From an uncultured Nocardioides sp. (GTDB lineage Bacteria; Actinomycetota; Actinomycetes; Propionibacteriales; Nocardioidaceae), in assembly GCF_947488025.1 (NCBI RefSeq), contig NZ_CANKYS010000001.1, forward strand, positions 124,001 through 188,000: a DNA stretch of 64,000 bases. The letters are read 5' to 3'. The notes below the pieces were generated by a model, which searched no databases, was not told the origin of the DNA, and was given only the letters and a program-made list of their open reading frames with translations. Shown here one piece after another: positions 29,319-37,561 of the stretch. Numbering within the stretch: position 1 is the first letter of the stretch; the number at the start of each line of letters is the position of its first letter. Made by a program: the position numbers and the translations under genes.

Positions 29319-30521
29319 ATGGCTGATCGTCCGCAGGGCTCCGGGGTGCCCGAGAAGGGAACACCCGAGTACGACTGGCTCTACGGGAGCCAGTCGAAGA
29401 ACCCGCCGAGCGACGCCACGCAGCGCGTCGAGGCCCAGCAGGCGGGCGGCTCCCGAGCCGACGCGACCCGGGTCATGCCGGTGGCGCGCCGCGAGTCGCG
29501 CGGGTCGGGCGGGCAGCCGCCGGGCCCCACGCGTACGCCGGCCCCGACGCCGCCGCCGCGGCCGAAGAAGAAGCGCCGGCGACTGGGCCTCGGCCTGATC
29601 CCCCTCGTGCTGGCCCTGCTGCTGGTCTACCTCCTGGGCGTCCCGCTCTACCACTGGACGACGATCGACAAGGTCGACGCCGCGCCCTCGGGCGACCGGC
29701 CCGGCGACCAGCCCGGCACCAACTACCTCATCGTCGGGTCCGACAAGGCCGACGACCTGACCGACGAGCAGCGCGAGGTGCTCGACACCCCCGAGCGCGG
29801 CGGCACCAACACCGACACGATCATCGTCCTCCACACCGGCTCCGGCGGGCGCACGATGATGTCGATCCCCCGCGACACCCTCGTCGAGGTCCCCGACGGC
29901 GGCACGCAGATGATCAACGCCGCCTTCGCGAGCGGCGGGGCGCCCCTGCTGGTCCAGCGGGTGGAGGCGCTGACCGGCATCCGCATCGACCACTACGTCG
30001 AGCTCGGCTTCGGCAGCGTCATCAACACCGTCGACGCCTTCGGCGGCGTGGAGATCTGCCCCAAGCAGGACATGAAGGACCCCCGTGCCCGGCTCGACAT
30101 CGAGAAGGGCTGCCAGCAGGTCGACGGGCTCACCGCCCTCGGCTACTCGCGCTCGCGCTACGTCACCGCGCTCAGCGACCTCGACCGGGTGGCGCGGCAG
30201 CGCGAGGTGATCAGCGCCCTCGGCGACGAGGCGATGACGCCGTGGACCTTCCTCAACCCCGTGCGCTACTGGCGGATCAACGACGCCGCCTCCGGCGCCA
30301 TCCGGGTCGACGAGGAGATGAACCCCGTCGACATGGGCCGCTTCGCCCTCGCGATGACCGGTGACAGCAAGACGTGCACGATGCCCAACCTGCCGGCTCC
30401 GAGCGACCCCAACCGGCTCGTCGCCGATCCCGACCGGGCCCCCGCGCTGTTCAACGCGATCATCGACGACTCCCCGGTCCCCGGGAAGGCGTGCACGCCG
30501 ACGGGGCGCGCGCGCCAGTAG
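29319..30521 (+). CDS. LytR-CpsA-Psr (LCP) family protein
   Basis: The 400-residue protein has a cytoplasmic, Pro-rich N-terminal region of about 85 residues ending in PKKKRRR. One membrane helix (LGLGLIPLVLALLLVYLLG) precedes an extracytoplasmic LCP domain. Active-site motifs NYLIVGSDKADDL, NTDTIIVLHTGSGGRTMMSIPRD and ALGYSRSRYVTALSDLDRVARQREV are intact. It is the second LCP gene in 3 kb but differs in topology from the first. It starts divergently, within 30 bases of the thioesterase start, so the promoters overlap. Confidence 0.93.
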   Translation: MADRPQGSGVPEKGTPEYDWLYGSQSKNPPSDATQRVEAQQAGGSRADATRVMPVARRESRGSGGQPPGPTRTPAPTPPPRPKKKRRRLGLGLIPLVLALLLVYLLGVPLYHWTTIDKVDAAPSGDRPGDQPGTNYLIVGSDKADDLTDEQREVLDTPERGGTNTDTIIVLHTGSGGRTMMSIPRDTLVEVPDGGTQMINAAFASGGAPLLVQRVEALTGIRIDHYVELGFGSVINTVDAFGGVEICPKQDMKDPRARLDIEKGCQQVDGLTALGYSRSRYVTALSDLDRVARQREVISALGDEAMTPWTFLNPVRYWRINDAASGAIRVDEEMNPVDMGRFALAMTGDSKTCTMPNLPAPSDPNRLVADPDRAPALFNAIIDDSPVPGKACTPTGRARQ

Positions 30522-30543
30522 CCCCACTCGTTCCCCGACCGCC

Positions 30544-30595
30544 AGCGGTGGTCCAGCCACAGTCCGTACGCCAGGAGTGTGGGTGGACCACCGCT
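30544..30595 (+). terminator. Hairpin terminator after the second LCP gene
   Basis: AGCGGTGGTCCA-G-CCACA and TGTGG-G-TGGACCACCGCT pair over 17 of 18 positions with a 16-base loop, starting 22 bases after the LCP stop. No U-tract follows. Confidence 0.65.
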
Positions 30596-30648
30596 CGGGC
30601 GTTCCCCCACCTGCCCCTTGAACGTCCGTGAGCCGGGTCGTACGCTGG

Positions 30649-30665
30649 CGATATATCGCGATACG
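30649..30665 (+). promoter_or_regulatory. Palindromic operator upstream of padR
   Basis: The sequence CGATATATCGCGATACG contains the perfect palindrome TATCGCGATA (30654-30663) and the overlapping CGATATATCG, in the only AT-rich spot of the gap, 50 bases before the padR start. Autoregulation by the PadR protein is likely. Confidence 0.6.
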
Positions 30666-30714
30666 TCACCGATAGATCACGACGTACCGCTCACCCGACG
30701 ATGAGGAGCGCGAC

Positions 30715-31464
30715 ATGGGACACCAATGGCCCGGGGCCGACTGGCCCGAGAGCAACGACAACAACAGCCACGACAACAACAGCCACGACGCCGGCAGCGA
30801 CGCCCCCGGCGAGCGTGACTACCGCCGACCGCGCGGGACGTCCGACTGGAGCGGCTGGGGCCAGGCGTTCTCCGGCGGTGGCCGCGGCCACCGCGCCGGC
30901 GGTCCCCCGCCGTGGCTCGGCGAGATCTTCGGCTTCGCCAACGCTTCGCAGCGCCCCCAGCAGCGCGGCCCGCGGGTGCGCCGCGGCGACGTCCGCACCG
31001 CGATCATCGATGTGCTGCACCGGGCGAGGAAGGCCGACGAGCCGATCAACGGCTACCAGGTCATCCAGGAGATCGCCGAGCTGAGCAACGGCGAGTGGCG
31101 CCCCTCCCCCGGCTCGGTCTACCCGACCATCCAGCAGCTCCAGGACGAGGGCCTCGTGGAGTCCGACGACGAGCGTGGTCGCCGCACCATCCGGCTCACC
31201 GACTCGGGTGTCGCCTGGGCCGAGGACAACGGTGCCGACCTCGCCGCCGTGTGGGCGCCCTTCACCCGCACCGAGGAGACCTCCTCGGACCAGCCGTCCG
31301 GCCACGCCGACATCAAGAGCGAGATCGGGCAGGTCGTCAGCGCGGTCTGGCAGCTGGCCACGCAGGGCTCGGAGCAGCAGAAGAAGGCCGCCCTCGACGT
31401 GCTCGTCGACACCCGTCGTCGGCTCTACGGCGTCCTCGCGGACGGACGGGACGGCGAGCGATGA
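30715..31464 (+). CDS. PadR-family transcriptional regulator
   Basis: The 249-residue protein has a long, Gly/Asn/His-rich N-terminal region (about 1-90, with NDNNSHDNNSHD repeats). A PadR winged helix follows (about 90-165): VRTAIIDVLHRARKADEPI, GYQVIQEIAELSNG, RPSPGSVYPTIQQLQDEGLV and RTIRLTDSG. The C-terminal helix would mediate dimerisation. PadR proteins repress target genes until an inducer binds. It overlaps the DUF1707 gene by four bases, and a palindrome upstream suggests it controls this pair. Confidence 0.92.
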   Translation: MGHQWPGADWPESNDNNSHDNNSHDAGSDAPGERDYRRPRGTSDWSGWGQAFSGGGRGHRAGGPPPWLGEIFGFANASQRPQQRGPRVRRGDVRTAIIDVLHRARKADEPINGYQVIQEIAELSNGEWRPSPGSVYPTIQQLQDEGLVESDDERGRRTIRLTDSGVAWAEDNGADLAAVWAPFTRTEETSSDQPSGHADIKSEIGQVVSAVWQLATQGSEQQKKAALDVLVDTRRRLYGVLADGRDGER

Positions 31465-31883
31465 CCGTGCCGGACCCGCGCCTGCGCATCGCCGACAGCG
31501 ACCGCGAGCGGGCGATGGCCGACCTCGCGATGCACTACGCCGACGGGCGCCTCGACCACGAGGAGTACGACGAGCGGCTCGACGCCATCTGGACGGCGCG
31601 CACCCGCGCCGACCTGGCGGCCCTGTTCAGCGATCTGCCGCGCCCCCAGGCGCAGCCGGTCCGCACGCCGGCACGAGCCCCCGAGCGCCCCGGTTCACGG
31701 CGCCGGTTCCCGCTGCTGCCGGTGCTGGCCGTGCTCATCGTCCTCAGCGTGATCGCCGAGGCGCCGCTGTTCCTGCTCGTCTTCCCGCTGATGTGGTTCA
31801 TGCACCGGCGTCGTGGTCCGTTCGCGCCGCCCCCGCCCGGGCGCGCCGACTACCGGCGCCACGGGCACCCGCACGGCTGGTAG
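31461..31883 (+). CDS. DUF1707 domain membrane protein
   Basis: The 140-residue protein begins MTVPDPRLRIADSDRERAMA and has the DUF1707 SHOCT-like helical module (DRERAMADLAMHYADGRLDHEEYDERL). A Pro/Arg linker and one or two hydrophobic segments (LLPVLAVLIVLSVIAEAPLFLLVF) follow, then a basic tail. DUF1707 is common in actinobacterial membrane proteins of unknown role. ATGA overlap with padR implies co-translation, so it is probably the main regulatory target of that repressor. Confidence 0.88.
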   Translation: MTVPDPRLRIADSDRERAMADLAMHYADGRLDHEEYDERLDAIWTARTRADLAALFSDLPRPQAQPVRTPARAPERPGSRRRFPLLPVLAVLIVLSVIAEAPLFLLVFPLMWFMHRRRGPFAPPPPGRADYRRHGHPHGW

Positions 31884-31942
31884 ACCGCGCCGCAGCCTGA
31901 GCATCCCGTCTGCGCAGATGAGCCCCTGACGCGGGGCCGGGG

Positions 31943-31958
31943 GGGTGCGGGCGCACCC
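31943..31958. terminator. Possible bidirectional terminator between convergent genes
   Basis: GGGTGC and GCACCC pair around GGGC, eight bases before the universal stress protein stop codon and 60 bases after the DUF1707 stop. Confidence 0.35.
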
Positions 31959-31965
31959 TGCGAGG

Positions 31966-32805
31966 CTAGCCCGGGCGCACCACGGCGACCGGGCACTCCG
32001 CGCGCTGCAGCACGGCCTGGCTCACCGACCCGAGCAGCAGGCCTCCGAAGAAGCCGAGACCGTGCGAGCCGACGACGAGGAGGGAAGCGTTGTGGGACGC
32101 GTCGACCAGGCACCGCACCGGTGCCACCGGGACGGTCTCCTGCTCGAGGACGACGTCCGGGTGGTCGGCCACGAGTCCGGCGACGCTCTCGGCCAGCAGG
32201 ACCTGGCGGTGGGCCAGTCCCTCGAGCGCCCGGGGCTCGCTGTTCCACACGTCGGTCGACGGTGCGCGGGTGCGCCAGGCGTGGAGCGCGACCACCGTCT
32301 CGCCGGTCCGCTCGGCACGTCGGCACGCATAGTCCAGCGCCGCCGAGCTGGTCGCCGAGCCGTCGACGCCGACCACGATGCGGCGGGCGGCGCCCTCCCG
32401 GGTGGGACGTACGACGACCACGGGGCAGGGCGCGTGCCGGGCCAGGTGCTGGCTCACGGAGCCGACGAGCAGGTCCTCGGTGCGACCGTGCCCACGGCTC
32501 CCGACGACCACCATCTCGGCGGACGCCGCCGCACCCAGCAGCTCGCCGGTCACGTGGCCGACGCGGGTCTCGGCAACGACGTCGAGGTCGCCCAGCGTCT
32601 CCTCGATGCCGGCCAGCGCCTCCTCGCCGCGGTGGACCGCCTCCGCGCCCCACGGCGAGGTGACGACGTCGTCCACGGCGACGACGTGGAGGCCACGACC
32701 GGTGCCGCGCGCCTCCTCCGACGCCCAGCGCAGGGCGAGCTCGGCCTCCGGGGAGCCGTCGTAGGCGACCAGGATCCGTCGGGTGGGCGTGTGCGTGGTG
32801 TCCAT
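31966..32805 (-). CDS. Universal stress protein with two UspA domains
   Basis: The 279-residue protein is two UspA domains in tandem (about 8-140 and 148-279). Each ends with the ATP-binding glycine motif, VGSRGHGRTEDLLVGSVSQ in the first and VGSHGLGFFGGLLLGSVSQ in the second. Both N-terminal strands (RRILVAYDGSPEAELALRWA and RRIVVGVDGSATSSAALDYA) have the conserved Asp. Tandem Usp proteins bind ATP and are linked to hypoxia and dormancy in mycobacteria. The start at 32805 avoids a 22-residue unconserved leader. It is divergent from a pyridoxamine-oxidase-fold gene, a pairing often seen in dormancy regulons. Confidence 0.92.
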   Translation of the reverse strand: MDTTHTPTRRILVAYDGSPEAELALRWASEEARGTGRGLHVVAVDDVVTSPWGAEAVHRGEEALAGIEETLGDLDVVAETRVGHVTGELLGAAASAEMVVVGSRGHGRTEDLLVGSVSQHLARHAPCPVVVVRPTREGAARRIVVGVDGSATSSAALDYACRRAERTGETVVALHAWRTRAPSTDVWNSEPRALEGLAHRQVLLAESVAGLVADHPDVVLEQETVPVAPVRCLVDASHNASLLVVGSHGLGFFGGLLLGSVSQAVLQRAECPVAVVRPG

Positions 32806-32912
32806 GCTCCCAGCGTGTGCCGTGCGCGCGTGGCGCGACAGGTGAGGACGGCCCATCCCGGTGGGGTCCAAGGACCCTGCCGACGCCGCGCGAGTCGCCG
32901 TACCGTCAGTGC

Positions 32913-33350
32913 ATGGACGAGCCGATCACCCGCCTGGGCACCGAGGAGTGCTGGGACTTCCTGCGCCACCACGAGTTCGGCAGGCTGGCCCACCACCTCG
33001 CCGACGAGGTGCACATCGCACCCGTCAACTACGCCGTGGACCACGACCCGGCGACCGGTCGCCGGTCGCTGCTGTTCCGGACCGCCGAGGGGTCGAAGCT
33101 GCTCGGGGTCGTGATGAACCCCGACGTCGCCTTCGAGGTCGACGAGATCGTCGGCGAGCACGCCACCAGCATCGTGCTGCGCGGCCGAGCCCGCCGCCTC
33201 GAGGAGGACGAGGAGCACCGCGCCGACAACCTCCCACTCCGTCCGTGGGTCTCCACGTCGAAGTACAACGTCGTCGAGGTCGACGTCACCGAGATCAGCG
33301 GGCGCCACTTCGAGCTGTCGCGTCCCTGGCGACACATGACGCCCGACTGA
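32913..33350 (+). CDS. Pyridoxamine 5'-phosphate oxidase-fold protein
   Basis: The 145-residue split-barrel protein begins MDEPITRLGTEECWDFLRHHEFGRLA. This is the opening of the flavin/F420-binding family found next to universal stress proteins. RRSLLFRTAEGSKLLGVVMNPDVAFEVDEI forms the core strands. Members bind FMN, haem or F420. F420 is plausible here because cofD and fbiB lie in the same window, but no residue decides it. It is divergently arranged with the Usp gene. Confidence 0.85.
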   Translation: MDEPITRLGTEECWDFLRHHEFGRLAHHLADEVHIAPVNYAVDHDPATGRRSLLFRTAEGSKLLGVVMNPDVAFEVDEIVGEHATSIVLRGRARRLEEDEEHRADNLPLRPWVSTSKYNVVEVDVTEISGRHFELSRPWRHMTPD

Positions 33351-33365
33351 CTGCCTCGCCCGGCG

Positions 33366-33740
33366 TCAGCCCAGCACCGCGACGGCTGCGGCGTACGCCC
33401 CGGCGCACACGCCGAGCCCGACCGCGAGACTCGCGACGGAGTTGACCAACGCGATCGACCACGACCCCTCCTCGATGAGCCGGATCGTCTCGAAGCCGAA
33501 GGTCGAGAAGGTCGTGAACGCACCGCAGAGTCCCGTGCCGACCAGCGCCAGGACCCACGACGGGGGCGACAGCGCCACCACGCTGCCGGCGGCGACGCCC
33601 AGCACGAGCGACCCGAGGACGTTGACCGTGAACGTGCCCCACGGGAACACGCTGTCGTGGCGGGCCTGCACGAGGAGGTCGGTCAGGTAGCGCAGCGGAG
33701 CGCCCACCGCTCCCCCGACGAGGACCATCAGGACCGTCAC
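33366..33740 (-). CDS. crcB: Fluoride channel subunit CrcB/Fluc, second copy
   Basis: Fluc channels export fluoride passively. The 124-residue protein has four hydrophobic helices. The diagnostic motifs are [27 protein letters not shown] and [15 protein letters not shown], with the pore Asn and the Phe residues that line the ion path. Its GTG start overlaps the DUF190 stop (GTGA). Because a second crcB lies two genes upstream, the channel is probably an antiparallel heterodimer, as in other two-gene Fluc systems. Confidence 0.95.
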   Translation of the reverse strand: MTVLMVLVGGAVGAPLRYLTDLLVQARHDSVFPWGTFTVNVLGSLVLGVAAGSVVALSPPSWVLALVGTGLCGAFTTFSTFGFETIRLIEEGSWSIALVNSVASLAVGLGVCAGAYAAAVAVLG

Positions 33741-34099
33741 GGACGACCGCCCGGATCCCGGCGCTCGTCGCGACCGGCGTAGCGGACGACCTCCACCGGC
33801 TCGATCATCACGAGTCCCTCGATGGCCAGGTCCTCGAGGCCGGGGAGGAAGGCCCGTACCTTGTCCTCGGCGTCGACCACGACGACGAGCACGGGAAGGT
33901 CCTCGCTCAGCGACAGCAAGCGGGTGGTGTGGACGTGGTGGGACCTGCCGAAGCCCTCGATGCCCCGGAAGACGCTGGCACCGGCGAGCCCGGCGCGATG
34001 GGCGCGGTGCACGACCTCGGTGTAGACGGGACGACCGTGGAACTGGTCGGACTCGCCGACCATGATCGTGAGCCGGACGGCAGGGGCGTCGATCTCCAT
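33737..34099 (-). CDS. DUF190 family protein between the crcB genes
   Basis: The 120-residue protein contains the DUF190 pattern: [20 protein letters not shown] and [20 protein letters not shown], followed by [19 protein letters not shown]. This ferredoxin-like fold resembles PII-type signalling trimers and is often encoded with crcB. It may regulate the channel or sense a ligand, but no activity is established. It overlaps both neighbours by one to three bases, so all three subunits are made together. Confidence 0.9.
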   Translation of the reverse strand: MEIDAPAVRLTIMVGESDQFHGRPVYTEVVHRAHRAGLAGASVFRGIEGFGRSHHVHTTRLLSLSEDLPVLVVVVDAEDKVRAFLPGLEDLAIEGLVMIEPVEVVRYAGRDERRDPGGRP

Positions 34100-34674
34100 C
34101 ACTGGTCCTCCTGGTCGGTCGACAGGGTGTCGGCATGCTCGGCGGTGGCAGAGCGACGACGTCGTCGCACGCCCGCCACCGTCGCGCGGGCAGAGACGAT
34201 GCCGGTCCAGACGGCGGCGAGCCCGACGAGCAGGGTGGCGGCGAGATAGGTGAAGGCAGTGCCCTCGTGACCGGCGGCGAGCAGGTCGCGCGCGTCGAGC
34301 ATGTAGGTCGAGAACGTGGTGTAGCCCCCGAGGACACCCACGCCGAGGAACGGGCGGAGGTAGCGGCGCGGGGGCCAGACGTCGAGGACGAACACCATCA
34401 GCGCACCCAGGGCGAACGCACCCGTGCAGTTCTCGACGAAGGTCGACCACGGGAACCCGTTCGGGCCGGCCGGGAGCGCCTCCCCCACGGCCCACCGCCC
34501 CAGGCTGCCCAACGCGCCGCCGGCAGCGATCACCACCAGCACGTCGGCGTGGGAGCGGACCAGACCGGGCCCACCCCCGGTCCGGGAGGGCGGGGCGACG
34601 TCCTCCGGGCCGACGTCGGGGTCGACCGGAAGACCGGCGATCGTGGAGTCTTCGACGGACTCGTGCTCGGGCAT
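34099..34674 (-). CDS. crcB: Fluoride channel subunit CrcB/Fluc, first copy with long N-terminal tail
   Basis: The 191-residue Fluc subunit has about 45 hydrophilic N-terminal residues before four membrane helices. [32 protein letters not shown] and [20 protein letters not shown] are the channel motifs; the usual Asn lies in VENCTG. A basic C-terminal tail ([13 protein letters not shown]) follows. Both termini are longer than in the second copy, as expected when two genes encode opposite-facing subunits. AGGAG precedes the ATG by four bases and is paired in the riboswitch expression platform. Confidence 0.93.
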   Translation of the reverse strand: MPEHESVEDSTIAGLPVDPDVGPEDVAPPSRTGGGPGLVRSHADVLVVIAAGGALGSLGRWAVGEALPAGPNGFPWSTFVENCTGAFALGALMVFVLDVWPPRRYLRPFLGVGVLGGYTTFSTYMLDARDLLAAGHEGTAFTYLAATLLVGLAAVWTGIVSARATVAGVRRRRRSATAEHADTLSTDQEDQ

Positions 34675-34680
34675 GGATCT

Positions 34681-34746
34681 CCTACCTCGTCAGGTAGGGA
34701 CTGTTGGTGGCGGTCGCCACGGTTGTCGGCGAGCCCCACCGCCTTC
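34681..34746 (-). promoter_or_regulatory. Fluoride riboswitch with a Shine-Dalgarno-masking hairpin
   Basis: On the minus strand, GGCG/CGCC forms P1 with the 8-base loop GUGGGGCU. GUGGC/GCCAC forms P2. The 3' segment AGUCCC can pair with loop GGGGCU as the pseudoknot, and UAC follows. This matches the layout of the Thermotoga petrophila fluoride aptamer, including an 8-base loop and a 4-base linker. Immediately after, CCUACCU-GACG-AGGUAGG forms a 7-bp hairpin that covers the crcB Shine-Dalgarno sequence. The CCUAC of its 5' arm is also the aptamer 3' end. Fluoride binding should therefore free the ribosome site. Confidence 0.75.
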
Positions 34747-34800
34747 GTGTCGGCACCATGCTACCCAGTCGGGTCCGTGGCGGTCCCGCAGGACCGCGGG

Positions 34801-35973
34801 TCAGAGCTCCGACTGCACCCCGGCGAGCAGCTGACGGGCCATCACGATCCGCTGGACCTGGTTGGTGCCCTCGTAGATCTGGGTGATCTTGGCGTCGCGC
34901 ATCATCCGCTCGACCGGGTAGTCGCGGGTGAAGCCGTAGCCGCCGAGGACCTGGACGGCGTTGACCGTGACCTCCATCGCGACGTCGGAGGCGAAGCACT
35001 TCGCCGCCGCGCCGAAGAAGGTGAGGTCGTCGTCGCCGCGCTCGGAGCGGCCGGCGGCGGCGTACGTCATCTGGCGGGCCGCCTCGACCTTCATGCCCAT
35101 GTCGGCGAGCATGAACTGCATGCCCTGGAAGTCGGCGATCGACTTCCCGAACTGCTGGCGCTCCTTCGCGTAGTCGAGCGCGTAGTCGAGCGCCCCCTGC
35201 GCGACGCCCACCGCCTGCGCGGCAATCGTCACGCGGGTGTGGTCGAGGGTCTTCATCGCGGTCGTGAAGCCGGTCCCCTCCTCCCCGATCATCCGCGAGG
35301 CCGGGATGCGCACCTTGTCGAGGTAGACCTCGCGCGTCGGGCTGCCCTTGATGCCCAGCTTCTTCTCCGGGGCACCGAAGGAGACGCCCGCATCGGACTT
35401 CTCCACGACGAAGGCGGAGATGCCGCCACGGGTCTTCTTCTCGGGGTCGGTGACGGCCATGACGGTGTAGAACTCCGACTCGCCGGCGTTGGTGATCCAG
35501 CGCTTCACGCCGTCGAGCACCCACTCGTCGCCGTCGCGGACCGCGCGGGTCTTCATCCCGCCCGCGTCCGAGCCGGCGTCAGGCTCGGACAGGCAGTAGG
35601 AGAACCCGCCCTCACCCCGGGCCAGCGCCCCGAGGTACTTCTGCTTGAGCTCCTCCGAGCCGGCGATCTGCACCGGGAGCGAGCCGAGCTTGTTGACCGC
35701 CGGGATCAGCGACGACGACACGCACGCACGCGCGACCTCCTCGATGACCAGCACGGTGGCCAGCGCGTCCGCGCCGGCACCGCCGTACGCCTCCGGCACG
35801 TGCGGGGCGTGGAAGTCCGAGGCCAGCAGCGCCTCAGCAGCCTCGTGGGGATAGCGGGCCTCCTCGTCGACGGCTGCGGCGTGGGGCGCGATCTTGGCGT
35901 CGGCGACCGCACGGACTGCCTCGCGGATGGCCTGGTGCTCCTCGGAGAGGGCGTAGAGGGGGAACTCGCTCAT
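34801..35973 (-). CDS. Acyl-CoA dehydrogenase (FadE25-like)
   Basis: The 390-residue flavoenzyme performs alpha,beta-dehydrogenation of acyl-CoA. Conserved pieces include YCLSEPDAGSDAGGMKTRAV (FAD/substrate loop), KRWITNAGESEFYTVMA, ERQQFGKSIADFQGMQFMLADM and QVLGGYGFTRDYPVERMMRDAKITQIYEGTNQVQR. The catalytic glutamate is in the IYEGTNQ motif. From the ATG at 35973 it reads MSEFPLYALSEEHQAIREAV. Position beside purE/purK mirrors fadE25 (Rv3274c). The large frame upstream of this start is non-coding. Confidence 0.93.
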   Translation of the reverse strand: MSEFPLYALSEEHQAIREAVRAVADAKIAPHAAAVDEEARYPHEAAEALLASDFHAPHVPEAYGGAGADALATVLVIEEVARACVSSSLIPAVNKLGSLPVQIAGSEELKQKYLGALARGEGGFSYCLSEPDAGSDAGGMKTRAVRDGDEWVLDGVKRWITNAGESEFYTVMAVTDPEKKTRGGISAFVVEKSDAGVSFGAPEKKLGIKGSPTREVYLDKVRIPASRMIGEEGTGFTTAMKTLDHTRVTIAAQAVGVAQGALDYALDYAKERQQFGKSIADFQGMQFMLADMGMKVEAARQMTYAAAGRSERGDDDLTFFGAAAKCFASDVAMEVTVNAVQVLGGYGFTRDYPVERMMRDAKITQIYEGTNQVQRIVMARQLLAGVQSEL

Positions 35974-36068
35974 GGGTCCTGATCCTAGGACGTCCATGCT
36001 TTCCGCAGGAGGTGTCTCGGGTGTGGCGATGGCCACCTCGCGCGCGGACGGCCCGCCGAACGCCGAAC

Positions 36069-36098
36069 GCCCGGCCGGTGCCGAAGCACCGACCGGGC
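36069..36098 (-). terminator. Hairpin terminator after the Ig-like secreted protein gene
   Basis: GCCCGGCCGGTGC and GCACCGACCGGGC pair around the tetraloop CGAA, with one mismatch, 22 bases beyond the stop codon at 36120. Confidence 0.65.
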
Positions 36099-36119
36099 GT
36101 GGACGTCGTGCGGACCGGG

Positions 36120-37043
36120 TCAGCGGACCTTGATCACGACCTTCTTGTCCTTGGACTTCTCGGTGTAGTCGTCCCCGAGGTACGTGACCTTGACCTTGGT
36201 CTTGCCCGCGGGCAGCGCCTTCTTGAGGGTGACCTTGACCTTGCCCTTGGCGTTGAGGGTGCCCTTGCCGAGGACCTTCTTGCCCTTCATCACCTTGACC
36301 TTGCCGGTGGGGACCTCGTTGCTGGCCTCCACGACGACCTTGAGCTTGGTCTTCTGGCCGAGCGGCGTGACCTTCTTGGCCGGCGTCGCCTTGGTGGTCG
36401 ACTCGTTCGCAGCCAGGATGATCGTGCCCAGGCTCGAAGGCGCCCCGGCCTTGATGGCGCACGGCACGTCGGCCAGCATCGTCACGTCGCCCTGCTTGGT
36501 GGCGGTGAACTTGAAGGCCGACGGGACGGCGATGTTGTAGGTGCCGGCGCCCGGCAGGTTGACCGGCACCGTGGACGCCGGCGTCACGCCCGGGGTGGCG
36601 AGCGGGTTGGGCGTGTTGAGCGTCAGCGGCGTGTTGGCGGTCGTCGGCACCGCGGTCTGCGGGAAGCGGGCGTTCTGCAACGGCAGGTCAGCGGCGTCCG
36701 ACGAGGACAGCTCGTCCAACGTCGCGACCATGTCGTTGGAGAAGCCCCCGATCGTGGTTGCCTGGAACAGGCCCTTCGCGGCGTCGACCACGTCACCCGG
36801 AAGCGTCACGCTCAGCAGCACCGGGATGGCCGGGGCGTCGAGGCCGGCGTTGGCCGCAGCGGGAAGGGTGGCGGTGATGGACACCGGGATGTCTCTCGCG
36901 CCGAGGCTCGGGAAGGTGCAGGTGTAGGTGGTCGCCGCGGTGGCGGCGGTGGCGGCGGGCGCCGCGATGGTGACCAGCGCGCCGGCGCTCAGCGCGCTGG
37001 CGACCGCGACGGCGCCGAGGCGCCGGGCTGCAGTGTGGAGCAT
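36120..37043 (-). CDS. Secreted protein with DUF6801-like and bacterial Ig-like domains
   Basis: The 307-residue precursor has a clear signal peptide (MLHTAARRLGAVAVASALSA, then an Ala-rich cleavage region). The N-terminal mature domain (about 38-205) starts TTYTCTFPSLGARDIPV and contains two cysteines, in YTCTF and VPCAIK, that could form a disulfide; it resembles DUF6801. The C-terminal domain (about 225-307) is a lysine-rich Ig-like repeat of the Big_3 type, ending TKVKVTYLGDDYTEKSKDKKVVIKV. Such proteins are abundant in Nocardioides and may act in adhesion or wall association. The gene appears to be monocistronic. Confidence 0.8.
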   Translation of the reverse strand: MLHTAARRLGAVAVASALSAGALVTIAAPAATAATAATTYTCTFPSLGARDIPVSITATLPAAANAGLDAPAIPVLLSVTLPGDVVDAAKGLFQATTIGGFSNDMVATLDELSSSDAADLPLQNARFPQTAVPTTANTPLTLNTPNPLATPGVTPASTVPVNLPGAGTYNIAVPSAFKFTATKQGDVTMLADVPCAIKAGAPSSLGTIILAANESTTKATPAKKVTPLGQKTKLKVVVEASNEVPTGKVKVMKGKKVLGKGTLNAKGKVKVTLKKALPAGKTKVKVTYLGDDYTEKSKDKKVVIKVR

Positions 37044-37164
37044 GTGGGACTTCCCCTCGTGATGGTGGTGTGACGGCGCTCATCCCACCACATCACCACC
37101 GCGGGGGAGGCCAGACACGACGGGCTCCTACCAACCGGTAATCGAGGGCCTCCCGGCGAATGCG

Positions 37165-37545
37165 TCAGGCGCCGGGGCGCTCCGCCAGCTCGGCGGCCTC
37201 GGCCTCGCGCATCGCGGCCTGAACGTCGAGGCCACGGAGCGCAGTGACGAGCTCCCCGAACGCTGCGGCCGGGAGGGCGCCGGGCTGGGAGAAGACCAGC
37301 ACGCCGTCCTTGAAGGCCATCAGCGTGGGGATCGAGGTGATCTGGGCCGCGGCGGCGAGCGCCTGCTCGGCCTCGGTGTCGACCTTGCCGAAGACGATGT
37401 CGGGGTGCTGCTCCGAGGCAGCCTCGAAGACGGGGGCGAACTGGCGGCACGGGCCGCACCAGGAGGCCCAGAAGTCGACGATGACCATCTCGTTGTCGGC
37501 GATGGTGGACTGGAAGTCGGTGGCAGTGAGCGCGGTAGTAGTCAT
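37165..37545 (-). CDS. Thioredoxin
   Basis: The 126-residue protein has the redox motif WASWCGPCRQF (about 30-40), the cis-proline region ITSIPTLMAFKDG and a thioredoxin fold, with a short Glu/Ala-rich C-terminal extension. It reduces disulfides in the cytoplasm. I chose the ATG at 37545. An ATG at 37563 exists, but it would put the palindrome 37562-37577 over the start codon. The gene diverges from a CoA-binding-domain gene, with the shared palindrome between them. Confidence 0.92.
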   Translation of the reverse strand: MTTTALTATDFQSTIADNEMVIVDFWASWCGPCRQFAPVFEAASEQHPDIVFGKVDTEAEQALAAAAQITSIPTLMAFKDGVLVFSQPGALPAAAFGELVTALRGLDVQAAMREAEAAELAERPGA

Positions 37546-37561
37546 GACCGGTTCAACCGTC

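Noticed and set aside
31966..33350. A DosR-type dormancy box between the universal stress protein and PNPOx-fold genes
   Set aside because: The pairing suggests such regulation, but I could not find a convincing palindrome in 32806-32912.
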